Positions 37,761-46,303 of a stretch of 64,000 nucleotides of DNA are shown in pieces (position 1 is the stretch's first letter; each line of letters starts with the position of its first letter). Source of the stretch: an uncultured Sphingomonas sp. (GTDB taxonomy: Bacteria; Pseudomonadota; Alphaproteobacteria; Sphingomonadales; Sphingomonadaceae); contig NZ_CAJYQD010000021.1 in the NCBI RefSeq assembly GCF_913776855.1, positions 24,451-88,450 on the forward strand, read 5' to 3'. The position numbers and the translations under genes were made by a program. The notes below the pieces were generated by a model. It saw only the letters and a program-made list of their open reading frames with translations. It did no database searches and was not told where the DNA came from.

Positions 37761-39827
37761 CTACAGCTCCAGGCGCACCGTCGCCAGCACCGATCGCGGG
37801 GCACCCGGCATGTTGAGCAGCGGCGAGCTGCCATGGCCCGACACGATATAGCGGCGGTCGAACAGGTTGTAGCCGTTGAGCTGCACCCGCACCGCCGGGA
37901 CGACATCGACCCAGGCGAGCGCGTCGGCGGTGACATAGCCGGGCAGCGTCGTCGTGTTCGCCGGATCGGCCCAGCGGTCGCCGACGACATTGCCGCCGCC
38001 GCCGATCCCGAACCAGCCAAAATCGCGCACCAGCGACAGGTTCGCCTGATGCCTGGGCGTCAGCGTCGCGCTGCGCCCAAACAGCGTCGGCGTGGCGGAG
38101 GCGACGATTTTTGCATCGAGATACGCATAGCCCGCCACCGCGCGCCAACCCGCCAAGTCGAGTTGTCCCGACAGTTCGATGCCGCGCGTGCGCTGCGTCC
38201 CGACCGGCAGCACGGCCTGCGTCGCCGGGTCGGTGCCCTTGATCCCGGTACGCTTCAGGATGAAGCCTGCCGCCTGTAGCGCGAGCCGCCCGCCGAGCAG
38301 CGTGTATTTCGCGCCGATCTCGCGGTTGACCGTCTCTTCGGGGGCGATATCGGCATTGGTCGCGGCAAGGCCGAACTGTTCGGCCGAAGGCTGGAAGCTG
38401 CGGCTCCACGACACATAATAGGATTGCGCGTCGTCGGGCTGAAAGACGAGGCCGGCGCGCGGGCTCCAGTTGCGGTCGGTGCGGGCGAGATCGGCTTGGC
38501 CCGCAAGCCGCTGGTCGGTGCGCTGACGATAGATGTCGTGGCGCAGGCCGACCAGCGCCTTCAACCCATGACCGAAGTCGATCAGGTCCTGGACATAGGC
38601 GCCGGTGGTTTCGAGCCGGTTGCGCTGGTTCGCCGACAGCGCGGTGAAGGCGGTGTTGTCGACCACCGGACCCACCGGATCGAACAGTGACGTGACCGCG
38701 ACGACGCGTGTGGCGATGGTCCGCGCGTCCTTCACCTGCCGCGCGATCTCCACGCCGTACAGGATGGCGTGGTCCATGCCGGCGATGGTCGCGCGCTGGG
38801 TCAGCTCGGTCTGGTTCGACCAGCCATCCTCATCCCGGTCGATGCCGCCATGGCTGAGCGTCACGGTGCGGGCCGTCGCGTTGACCGCGCTGGGCAACGT
38901 GTTGCGACGGTTGAGGCTGTAGGCATAGTGGCGAAAGCCGTTGCGTACGCTCAGCTTGTCCGAGAAGCGGTGGAGCAGCGTCACCCCTTGGCCCAGTACC
39001 TCGGACCGGACGGCATCGGTGGTACGGGCATTGGCCGCGCCATAATAGGTCTTTGGGTCCACCGCGACCGGACGGCCACCCACCGCTGGGATGCCGAAGT
39101 CGTTGACCCGCCGGTCGGTCAGGTAGTCGGCCTGCACCAGCAGCGACGTCGCCTTGCCCCGCCCGAACACGAACGACGGCGCGATGGCGGTACGGCGGAG
39201 CAGCCCCTGTTCGCGGAAGCTGTCGCTGTCCTGATACGCGCCGGTCACCCGCACGCCGACGCCGCTGTCGGTATCGAGGCGGCCGATGTCGAATTCACCG
39301 CGGACATTGCCGAACGACCCGCCGGTGAGGGCCGCACTGGTCACGTCACCGTCGGGCTTCTTGGTCACGCGGTTGATCAGGCCGCCCGACGATCCGCGTC
39401 CGTACAGTACCGCCGCCGGGCCCTTCACCACCTCGATCCGCTCGACGTTCGACAGGTCGCGGAAATACAGGCCGTCATCGCGGAAGCCGTCGACATATTG
39501 GTCGGCGATGGCGGAAAAGCCGCGGATCGTCACCTGATCGCGCTGCCCGTCCCCCGACGAAAAGCCGACCCCGGCGACGTTCTTCAACGCATCCTGCAGC
39601 GACAGCGCGCGCTGATCGCGCAGCACCGCTTCCCCCACCACCGCCACCGATTGCGGCAGGTCGCGCAAGGGGGCCGGCGTCTTGGCAATGGCGCTGTCCT
39701 GCGGGACATAGCCGTAATCGCCCGCGACGCCGGTGACGACGATCTCCTGCGGATCGGCCTCGGGCGCAACGGGCGCGACAACGGGAGCCGCCACGGCCAG
39801 GGCCGCGACGACGAACGGAAACGACAT
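37761..39827 (-). CDS. TonB-dependent siderophore-type receptor
   Basis: An outer-membrane receptor of 688 aa like catecholate siderophore receptors (Fiu/FhuE type). Signal peptide residues 1-18; the TonB box is E-I-V-V-T-G-V (about 28-34). The plug has L-R-D-L-P-Q-S-V-A-V-V (54-64) and V-T-I-R-G-F-S-A-I-A-D-Q-Y-V-D-G-F (99-115), then I-E-V-V-K-G-P-A-A-V-L-Y-G-R-G. The barrel ends with a C-terminal leucine-terminated strand rather than phenylalanine (V-R-L-E-L). GGGGGAG lies before the ATG, and a Fur-like site lies 30-47 bases upstream, predicting iron-repressed expression. The exact siderophore is unknown. Confidence 0.94.
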   Translation of the reverse strand: MSFPFVVAALAVAAPVVAPVAPEADPQEIVVTGVAGDYGYVPQDSAIAKTPAPLRDLPQSVAVVGEAVLRDQRALSLQDALKNVAGVGFSSGDGQRDQVTIRGFSAIADQYVDGFRDDGLYFRDLSNVERIEVVKGPAAVLYGRGSSGGLINRVTKKPDGDVTSAALTGGSFGNVRGEFDIGRLDTDSGVGVRVTGAYQDSDSFREQGLLRRTAIAPSFVFGRGKATSLLVQADYLTDRRVNDFGIPAVGGRPVAVDPKTYYGAANARTTDAVRSEVLGQGVTLLHRFSDKLSVRNGFRHYAYSLNRRNTLPSAVNATARTVTLSHGGIDRDEDGWSNQTELTQRATIAGMDHAILYGVEIARQVKDARTIATRVVAVTSLFDPVGPVVDNTAFTALSANQRNRLETTGAYVQDLIDFGHGLKALVGLRHDIYRQRTDQRLAGQADLARTDRNWSPRAGLVFQPDDAQSYYVSWSRSFQPSAEQFGLAATNADIAPEETVNREIGAKYTLLGGRLALQAAGFILKRTGIKGTDPATQAVLPVGTQRTRGIELSGQLDLAGWRAVAGYAYLDAKIVASATPTLFGRSATLTPRHQANLSLVRDFGWFGIGGGGNVVGDRWADPANTTTLPGYVTADALAWVDVVPAVRVQLNGYNLFDRRYIVSGHGSSPLLNMPGAPRSVLATVRLEL

Positions 39828-39855
39828 GAAAACTCCCCCATCATGCGATGATGAT

Positions 39856-39874
39856 GCGAGTCGTTATCATTAGC
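39856..39874 (-). promoter_or_regulatory. Fur-box-like site
   Basis: A 19-base stretch read on the minus strand contains GCTAATGATAACGACTCGC, matching the Fur consensus at about 13 of 19 positions. It sits 29-47 bases before the siderophore receptor start. Both the position and the regulated gene support it. Confidence 0.65.
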
Positions 39875-39912
39875 ATTTTACGAAAGCAAGCGGCTGTGCT
39901 GCCTTGCTGGAT

Positions 39913-39936
39913 TGTCGACCTGCCGACAGGTCGACC
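39913..39936. repeat. Octamer array 2
   Basis: Three consecutive 8-base units at 39913, 39921 and 39929 (TGTCGACC, TGCCGACA, GGTCGACC). They form an extended palindrome with flanking CCTGG/CCAGG. It lies between the GH2 gene stop (39964) and the Fur site of the receptor gene. Confidence 0.6.
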
Positions 39937-39963
39937 CAGGCACCGCCCGGGCCGACCCGCCGG

Positions 39964-42900
39964 TCAGCGCGAAACCGGCACCTCCGTGACGTTCCATCCG
40001 CGCAGCGTCACGCTGGGCGCGGCGGTGACGGTGGCGGGATAGCGGATGATGATGGTCCGCTTTTCGCCCGGTAGCAGCGCCACGTAATTGTCGCTGTAGA
40101 AGGCAGGCAGGATGCGTTTGCCGTCCGGGCCGGTGAGCGTCAGCTTGGTGTTGAGCGCCGGCACCGTGCCGTTATTGGCAAGGTCGACCGTGACCATGCG
40201 GTCGCTGCCGTCGACCACCGGAGCCGCCATCCGCGCGGTGAGGGTGGCGGGGGCGAGGCCGTTCAGCGCCTGGTACGAAGCGGCATCGCGCCCGCGCCAG
40301 TAGAAATTGTCCGACACCGGTTTGCCCGCAGCGTCGGCAAGCGTCAGCCGCACCAGCACCACCGGATGCGCCGCGTACAGCGTGTCGAGTGGCACGGCGG
40401 CCAGTGGCGTCGCCCGGTTGGCCAGCGCATCGACCCGGTCCGTCCGCGTGAACAGCTCCGCATTGTCGAGGCCGACGACGCGCACGGTGGCACGTAGCCC
40501 CTTCGCATCGGCCTGCGTCGTGTTCAGCACCACCAGTTCGTTGCCCGGCAGGTTCAGCTGGACGTGGAGCGGCTCGGCGGCTTTCTTTGCGCCGTAATAG
40601 GCGGCGTGGGTGTCGTAATCCCACGAATAGATCTGCCACGCATTTGACGGCCACGCCGGATGCGTCATCCACAACAACCGCCCGCTATTCTTCGTCCACA
40701 AATGGCCCAGGAACCCTTCGTACATCGCCTTGTGCGTTTCGAGGTTCATCATCTGCGCCTTGCGTTCGAAATCGGCGAAATCCTTGCCGGGTCCGAACAT
40801 GGTGGCCAACGTCTGCATGAACGTCCTGGTGTCGCCATTCCCGGCGAAGTGCCAGTCGTGATAGGCGAGCACGTCACCCAGCGGCCAGCGATCCGCCGGC
40901 GGCACGTACGACGCGATGGATTCGGCGGTCGAGAAGGACGGCGTGCCCGTCTCGACCGAGAAACCGGTGGCGAGATCGGTGAAATACCCCTCCGGCGCGC
41001 GGTAGTTGTACGGGCCGGACCCTTGCAAATTCACGACGTTCGAGCTGCCGGTGAACCAGCGGGTGCCGTCCAGCTGGAACACGGCATCGTCCAGCCCCTC
41101 GTTCAATGCCGGATAGGGCACGCCCTCGTTACGACCGAACCACAGGATGATCGAGGGATGGTTGCGATAGCGGGCGATGGTGTCGCGCGCATTGGCGAGG
41201 AACAGCGCCGCATCGTCCGGCTCGATCTGGAAGTTCTGGGTCGATTGCCAGAAATCGTTCAGGACCATCATGCCGTTTTCATCGGCGAGGTCGTAAAACT
41301 CCTCTTCGGTATTGGTCCCCATCCAGTTGCGGATGACGTTCATGTGCGCCTCGCGCTGGAGGCGGAAGAAGGGTGCGAGCCAGGAATAGCTCACCCGCTT
41401 CATCGCGTCGTCCATGCCCCAGTTGCCGCCGCGCGCGGCGATCTTCACGCCGTTCACCCGGATCGCCAGATGCGGTTCGGGCAGGGTGTCGGCGATCGGA
41501 GTAACGGCTTTCGATACCTCGCCCGCTGCGGTGAGCGATTCCGCCCATCCGGTCGGCGACTGCTTGATCGCGCCGTGGCGGACGTCGATCAGCTTCTGTC
41601 CGGCAAGGGCGCCATCGGTGGTCTGCACGTTGACGCGGCGAAGCGCCCCCTTCGCATCGAACAACGACAGGTCGTAGCTGACCTCGCGGATGCCGAAGCG
41701 GCCCGCCTTGCTGTCCGACACGCCGGTCGCATCGCTGACCTGATAGGTCGCGTGGTAGAGATGCGGTTCACCATAGCCGTTGGGCCACCATAGTTTGGGG
41801 TTGGCGACGGTGAGCGCGGGGAAGTCGGCGGGGGTGAAGCGCACCTCGCTCCGCCCGCTCGGCGCGGTCACGGTCCGTTCGACCGATACGCCCTCGAACG
41901 CGACCTTGACCGTGACCTGGGTCGTGGGGCCGCTGTTTTCGATCGGCACGGTCACCAGCACGTCGGCGCGGTCGGTGCGCGGCAGCGGTAGGTCGGTGAC
42001 GACATGCGGGTCGAGGATGCGGACGTTCCCATGCGCCACCAGCTCGACCGGCCGCCACAGCCCGGTGTTGCGGTCGCGGATGCCCGGAATCCAGTCCCAT
42101 CCCTCGGTCGCGACGAAGGTCGGGCCGTCGATCGCCAGCTGCCCGCCATTTTCGCCGACGCCGGCCGATACCGATTGTTCGTGCGGGATGCCGGGGTGCG
42201 GCGGGGGCGAGACCTTGACCGCGATCACATTCTCGCCCGCCTGGGGCACGATATCGAACTGGCCGCGGATGAACGCGCCGCGCGTTTGGCCCAGCTTCGC
42301 GCCGTTCAGCCAGATGTCGGCGGCATAGTTGATGCCGCCGAACACGATCGTCAGCTTTTTGCCCACCGCCTCCGCCGGGACGGTGAAGCGGGTGTGGTAC
42401 CAGTAATCCTGCCGCGCCAGCTTTTCCGGGATCTTCAGGTTGTTCAGGCCGTAATAGGGGTCGGGATAGACGCCGCGATCGACCAGGGTCTGCAACACCG
42501 TGCCCGGCACCGTCGCCGCGCGCCATTCGCCCTTGGGATTGCCCGGCCGCGACAGCGTGGCGCCGTCGCCCACGACGTCGGGCGCGGCGGCCAGCTGCCA
42601 GCCATTGATCTGCCACCGGCCCGGCGCGGTCGGTTGCAATGCAGGTGCGGTCGGCAGCGGTTTGGCGACGGGGGCGCTGTACGCATCGCCCCTGGTCTGC
42701 GGCAGGGTCCAGGGGTCCTGCTGCTGGGTCAGGCCGATATTGGCCTGTTTCTGGAACGGCCAGCTGACGCCGACCTCCCACAGCTGGACATTGGCAAAGT
42801 CGGGGCGCGGCATCGCGGCGATATCGGCCACCGACAGCGCGCGGTCGTGCAGCGTCACGCCGACCAGCGTCCCCCCGAAATGGGGCTGGCCCGGTACCGC

Positions 42901-43338
42901 GCGCGCGACATGCAGCACGCCGGTCGTCGCGGCGGAACGCGCCGCCCCGGTCGCGACGCGGCGGCCATCGACATACAGCGTCGCGCGCGTGCCATCGGAC
43001 ACGGCAGCCACCTGCGTCCAGCGGCCGGGCGTAAGCGCAGGCCCGGCCAGCGTCGCGCTGCCATCGGTCAGCGTCAGCCGCCCGTCCTTCAGCGCCAATA
43101 CGCGCGCATCGCCCAGCGCGACCAGCGGCACCACGCCCGCCTGCCGCGCATCGCCCTTGACCCACAGCGTCACGCTGTACGGCGCGCCGGCCTGCGTCAC
43201 CGGCCCCTCGACCGGGCGTTCGATGCCGATCCCGCCGGGCAGGAAGCTGGCGTTGTACGGCCCGCCATTCACCGGCACCTGTGCGCCTGCAACCCCTGCG
43301 ACACCGGCCAGCAGCGCGGCGATCATGCCCAGTTTCAT
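39964..43338 (-). CDS. Family 2 glycoside hydrolase with N-terminal LamG-like domain
   Basis: A large secreted or periplasmic glycosidase, 1124 aa. Signal peptide residues 1-19 (A-G-A-Q). Residues about 25-195 look like a LamG/concanavalin-type binding domain (Y-S-V-T-L-W-V-K, T-P-G-R-W-T-Q-V-A, A-T-L-Y-V-D-G). The GH2 sugar-binding, immunoglobulin and TIM-barrel domains follow. The acid/base is Glu738 in I-I-L-W-F-G-R-N-E-G, and the nucleophile is Glu796 in S-V-E-T-G-T-P-S, the exo-beta-D-glucosaminidase/beta-mannosidase-like pattern. AAGGACT precedes ATG 43338. The frame extended to 44478 is a shadow of the transporter gene. Its start overlaps the transporter stop by 4 bases. The substrate is probably a beta-linked mannoside or glucosaminide, inferred. 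Confidence 0.92.
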   Translation of the reverse strand: MKLGMIAALLAGVAGVAGAQVPVNGGPYNASFLPGGIGIERPVEGPVTQAGAPYSVTLWVKGDARQAGVVPLVALGDARVLALKDGRLTLTDGSATLAGPALTPGRWTQVAAVSDGTRATLYVDGRRVATGAARSAATTGVLHVARAVPGQPHFGGTLVGVTLHDRALSVADIAAMPRPDFANVQLWEVGVSWPFQKQANIGLTQQQDPWTLPQTRGDAYSAPVAKPLPTAPALQPTAPGRWQINGWQLAAAPDVVGDGATLSRPGNPKGEWRAATVPGTVLQTLVDRGVYPDPYYGLNNLKIPEKLARQDYWYHTRFTVPAEAVGKKLTIVFGGINYAADIWLNGAKLGQTRGAFIRGQFDIVPQAGENVIAVKVSPPPHPGIPHEQSVSAGVGENGGQLAIDGPTFVATEGWDWIPGIRDRNTGLWRPVELVAHGNVRILDPHVVTDLPLPRTDRADVLVTVPIENSGPTTQVTVKVAFEGVSVERTVTAPSGRSEVRFTPADFPALTVANPKLWWPNGYGEPHLYHATYQVSDATGVSDSKAGRFGIREVSYDLSLFDAKGALRRVNVQTTDGALAGQKLIDVRHGAIKQSPTGWAESLTAAGEVSKAVTPIADTLPEPHLAIRVNGVKIAARGGNWGMDDAMKRVSYSWLAPFFRLQREAHMNVIRNWMGTNTEEEFYDLADENGMMVLNDFWQSTQNFQIEPDDAALFLANARDTIARYRNHPSIILWFGRNEGVPYPALNEGLDDAVFQLDGTRWFTGSSNVVNLQGSGPYNYRAPEGYFTDLATGFSVETGTPSFSTAESIASYVPPADRWPLGDVLAYHDWHFAGNGDTRTFMQTLATMFGPGKDFADFERKAQMMNLETHKAMYEGFLGHLWTKNSGRLLWMTHPAWPSNAWQIYSWDYDTHAAYYGAKKAAEPLHVQLNLPGNELVVLNTTQADAKGLRATVRVVGLDNAELFTRTDRVDALANRATPLAAVPLDTLYAAHPVVLVRLTLADAAGKPVSDNFYWRGRDAASYQALNGLAPATLTARMAAPVVDGSDRMVTVDLANNGTVPALNTKLTLTGPDGKRILPAFYSDNYVALLPGEKRTIIIRYPATVTAAPSVTLRGWNVTEVPVSR

Positions 43339-44636
43339 GCGGAAGTCCTTTTCGTCAGGTCGGCGCTGATCGCTTCGAGATCGCGGCCACGGGTTTCGGG
43401 AAAGAAGCGCCAGACCAGCAGCGCCTGCAGCAGCATCGCGGCGGCAAAGCCCCAGAAGGGCAGCGCACGGTCCCAATGCGCCACCAGCGGAAAGGCGAAG
43501 GACAGCACGGCATTGGCGACCCAATGCGTCGCGCTGCCGATCGCCTGTCCGCGCGCGCGCACGTCGGTCGGGAAGATTTCGCTGAGATACACCCAGATCA
43601 CCGCGCCCTGCGACATGGCGAAAGCGGCGATGAACAGGATCAGCAGCGGCAGCAGCAGCGCGGGCGACGCCGCGCCCATATAGACCAGGGCGACCCCGCC
43701 CAGCGCGACCGCGGTGACGATGCCGCCACCAATCAGCAGCGGCTTGCGCCCCACCCGGTCGATCACCCCCATGCCGATGACCGTCGCGATCAGGTTGGCG
43801 ACGCCGATCGCAATCGCCTGCACATCGCCCGACACGCCGGTAAAGCCCGCCGCGGCAAAGATGTCGTTGAGATAATAGAGGATCGCGTTGATGCCCGACA
43901 GCTGGTTGAACAGCCCGATGGCGATGGCGAGCAGGATCGGGGTCGCGTGCAGCCGCCAGTCGAGCCGCCCGGTGCCGCCGCCCTCCCCCGGCGGGATCGC
44001 ATCGAGGCCGAGGCGGGCCGCCGCGCGCGCCGCATCGTCGCTCCGGCCGCGTGCGGAGAGCCAGCGCGGGCTTTGCGGCAGGCCGGTCAGCAGGATCAGG
44101 AACAGCGCGGCCGGGACCGCCGCCACGCCCAGCTTCCACCGCCATGCGATGTCGGGAGCGACCGCCTGGGCCACCAGATAATTGCTGAGATACGCGATCA
44201 GGATGCCAGCGACGATGTTGAACTGGAACAGCCCGACCAGCAGCCCGCGCCGCTTCGCCGAACTGATCTCGGCGATATAGACCGGGACCAGCACCGACGA
44301 CGCGCCGATGGCAAGGCCGCCCAGCACGCGGAACGCGACGAAGCCGGTCAGCGTGGCGGCGACCGCGCAGCCGATCGCCGAGACGACATAGAGGAAACCG
44401 ATGACACGCAGCACCGCAAGGCTGCCCCAGCGGTCGCCCGGCGCCCCGCTGAACAGGGCGCCGACCAGCGTGCCCCACAATGCTGCGGACACGGCAAGGC
44501 CGAGGCCCGCTTCGGACAGCGCATAGTTGCTGCGCAGCGCATCGGTGACGCCCGAAATGACGGCGGTGTCGAAGCCGAACAACAGCCCGCCAAGGCTCAT
44601 CGCGACGACGGCGCGGGCGTGGGTGGACCCGCTCAT
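43335..44636 (-). CDS. Sugar-porter MFS transporter
   Basis: An inner-membrane proton symporter of the sugar-porter family, 433 aa with 12 helices. Markers: L-L-F-G-F-D-T-A-V-I-S-G (helix 1, about 17-28), loop 6-7 P-Q-S-P-R-W-L-S-A-R-G-R (the PESPRWL variant), Q-L-S-G-I-N-A-I-L-Y-Y (helix 7) and C-terminal F-F-P-E-T-R-G-R. The start at 44636 overlaps the stop of the halogenase-like gene by 4 bases (ATGA), and its stop overlaps the GH2 start by 4. It would take up the sugar released by the GH2 enzyme. Confidence 0.94.
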   Translation of the reverse strand: MSGSTHARAVVAMSLGGLLFGFDTAVISGVTDALRSNYALSEAGLGLAVSAALWGTLVGALFSGAPGDRWGSLAVLRVIGFLYVVSAIGCAVAATLTGFVAFRVLGGLAIGASSVLVPVYIAEISSAKRRGLLVGLFQFNIVAGILIAYLSNYLVAQAVAPDIAWRWKLGVAAVPAALFLILLTGLPQSPRWLSARGRSDDAARAAARLGLDAIPPGEGGGTGRLDWRLHATPILLAIAIGLFNQLSGINAILYYLNDIFAAAGFTGVSGDVQAIAIGVANLIATVIGMGVIDRVGRKPLLIGGGIVTAVALGGVALVYMGAASPALLLPLLILFIAAFAMSQGAVIWVYLSEIFPTDVRARGQAIGSATHWVANAVLSFAFPLVAHWDRALPFWGFAAAMLLQALLVWRFFPETRGRDLEAISADLTKRTSA

Positions 44637-46135
44637 GCGCCCGCCACCCGGTTCAGGAAGGCCCCATGCGGTTCGGCATGGGCGAGCGTCTTGCCGATCG
44701 CCTCGCGCATCCGCGCGAAGCTGTCGGCGAGGCGGTCGTCGGGGATCGCATCGGCCAGCGGCGAATGGCGCTGCGGCAGGTCGTTGAACCCTGCATAGAG
44801 GCTCAGCCAGCTCGGGTCCTGGAACGTATCCCACTCGTTGCGCACGAATTCTCCTCCTGAACGCCATGCGTCCAGCTTGATCTGCAAGGGTTCCGGCGGT
44901 TCGACCGCGCGGATCGCCTGCCAGAAGGGTTCATCCCGGCCATTGGCAAGGTAATGGAGGAACAGGAAGTCGCGCAGCCGTTCGAACTCCAGCACCGATT
45001 GCCGGTTATAGGTCGCGGCAAGGCGCGGGTCGCAGTCTTTGTCGGGGAACAGCGCGACGAAGCGTTCGAGGCCCGACTGGATCAGCGAGATGCTGGTCGA
45101 TTCGAGCGGTTCGAGAAAGCCCGACGCCAGCCCCAGCCCTACGACATTGCCCGACCAGAACCGCTCGCGGTGGCCAGTGACGAAACGCAGCCGGTTGGGA
45201 TCGGCCAGCGGTTCGCCCTCCAGATGGCCAAGCAGCGCATCCTCGGCATCACCGTCTGACTGGAACGCGCTGCAATAGACCGATCCGTTGCCGATGCGGT
45301 GGCGAAGCGGAATGCGCCATTGCCACCCCGCCTTGCGCGCGGTGGCGACGGTATAGGGAACCGGATTGCCCGGCGCGGCACGACATGGGATCGCCACGGC
45401 GCGGTCGCACGGCAGCCAGTGGCGCCAGTCGACATAGGGGACGCGGAGCGCCTCGCCCAGCAACAGGCTGCGAAAGCCCGAGGCGTCGATCCACAGGTCG
45501 CCGGCGATCGCACGCCCGTCGTCGAGCGTGACCGCCGTGACGTGCCCCCGCGCCGGATCGGTCGCGACCTGCGTGATCCGCCCGTCGACATGCGCGACCC
45601 GGTTGGCGAGCGCCAAACGGCGCAGCAGCGCGGCAAACTTCGCCGCATCGAAATGCAGCGCGAAGTTGAATACGCCGAGATCATTGGCCGGCCGGTCGGC
45701 GGGCGGCAGGAACAGCCCGCTGCGGGCGAGCTGTGTCGCAAGGCAATAGTCGCCGATCGGCCCGGCGCGCCCGGCGGCGTTGAGTTTCAACCAGTATTGA
45801 TGGAATGCGACCCCGCCCGCGCCGACGCCATAGAGGCCGAACGGGTGGAAGAAGCGGTGATCCGCCCCGCCCCAGCCATCGAAGCGGATGCCGTATTTGA
45901 TCGTACCGCCGGTCTCGCGCAGCACATCCGGCTCACCCAGCTCGATCGCGGAGAGGAAATCGCGGATCGCGGGCACCGTCGCCTCGCCCACGCCGACCGT
46001 GCCGATCGCGGCGCTGTCGATGACGGTGATCGACAGGTTCAGATGGGTCAGCCGCCGCGCCAGATAGGTTGCCGCCATCCACCCGGCGGTACCGCCGCCG
46101 ACGATGACGATCGAGCGGACCGGTTCGTGTGGCAT
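44633..46135 (-). CDS. Tryptophan-halogenase-family flavoprotein
   Basis: A FAD-dependent halogenase-like protein, 500 aa. The FAD-binding G-G-G-T-A-G-W-M is at 13-20 and G-E-A-T-V-P at 50-55. Lys80 (G-T-I-K-Y) aligns with the essential PrnA lysine. The flavin-halogenase W-x-W-x-I-P motif is W271-Q-W273-R-I-P. F-L-E-P-L-E-S-T-S-I at 340-349 has the conserved glutamate and serine. GGGGGGAA lies before the ATG. All halogenase markers are kept, so activity is possible, but such genes beside TonB receptors in Caulobacter and Sphingomonas have unknown natural substrates. It is first in a 4-base-overlap series with the transporter and GH2 genes. Confidence 0.93.
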   Translation of the reverse strand: MPHEPVRSIVIVGGGTAGWMAATYLARRLTHLNLSITVIDSAAIGTVGVGEATVPAIRDFLSAIELGEPDVLRETGGTIKYGIRFDGWGGADHRFFHPFGLYGVGAGGVAFHQYWLKLNAAGRAGPIGDYCLATQLARSGLFLPPADRPANDLGVFNFALHFDAAKFAALLRRLALANRVAHVDGRITQVATDPARGHVTAVTLDDGRAIAGDLWIDASGFRSLLLGEALRVPYVDWRHWLPCDRAVAIPCRAAPGNPVPYTVATARKAGWQWRIPLRHRIGNGSVYCSAFQSDGDAEDALLGHLEGEPLADPNRLRFVTGHRERFWSGNVVGLGLASGFLEPLESTSISLIQSGLERFVALFPDKDCDPRLAATYNRQSVLEFERLRDFLFLHYLANGRDEPFWQAIRAVEPPEPLQIKLDAWRSGGEFVRNEWDTFQDPSWLSLYAGFNDLPQRHSPLADAIPDDRLADSFARMREAIGKTLAHAEPHGAFLNRVAGA

Positions 46136-46170
46136 CGTTCCCCCCTGTATCGTCGGTGTCCCTCACCACC

Positions 46171-46252
46171 GTACCCCCGCGCAGGCGGGGGTCCAGAGCC
46201 AAGCAGGACAGCGTTTGCGCTTGTGGCCCTGGACCCCCGCCTGCGCGGGGGT
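46171..46252. repeat. REP-type inverted repeat pair A
   Basis: Two 28-base arms (46173-46200 and 46225-46252) are complementary apart from one base. Each arm is itself palindromic around CCCCCGCGCAGGCGGGGG. It lies between the halogenase start and the receptor stop. Confidence 0.85.
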
Positions 46253-46265
46253 GACGCGTGAGGTG

Positions 46266-46297
46266 TGGCGACATGTCGACACCTCGACACGTCGCCA
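46266..46297. repeat. Octamer array 3
   Basis: Four consecutive 8-base units at 46266, 46274, 46282 and 46290 (TGGCGACA, TGTCGACA, CCTCGACA, CGTCGCCA); 46298-46305 fits loosely. It directly precedes the stop codon of the TonB receptor gene, between it and REP pair A. Confidence 0.65.
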
Positions 46298-46303
46298 CGC
46301 CGA

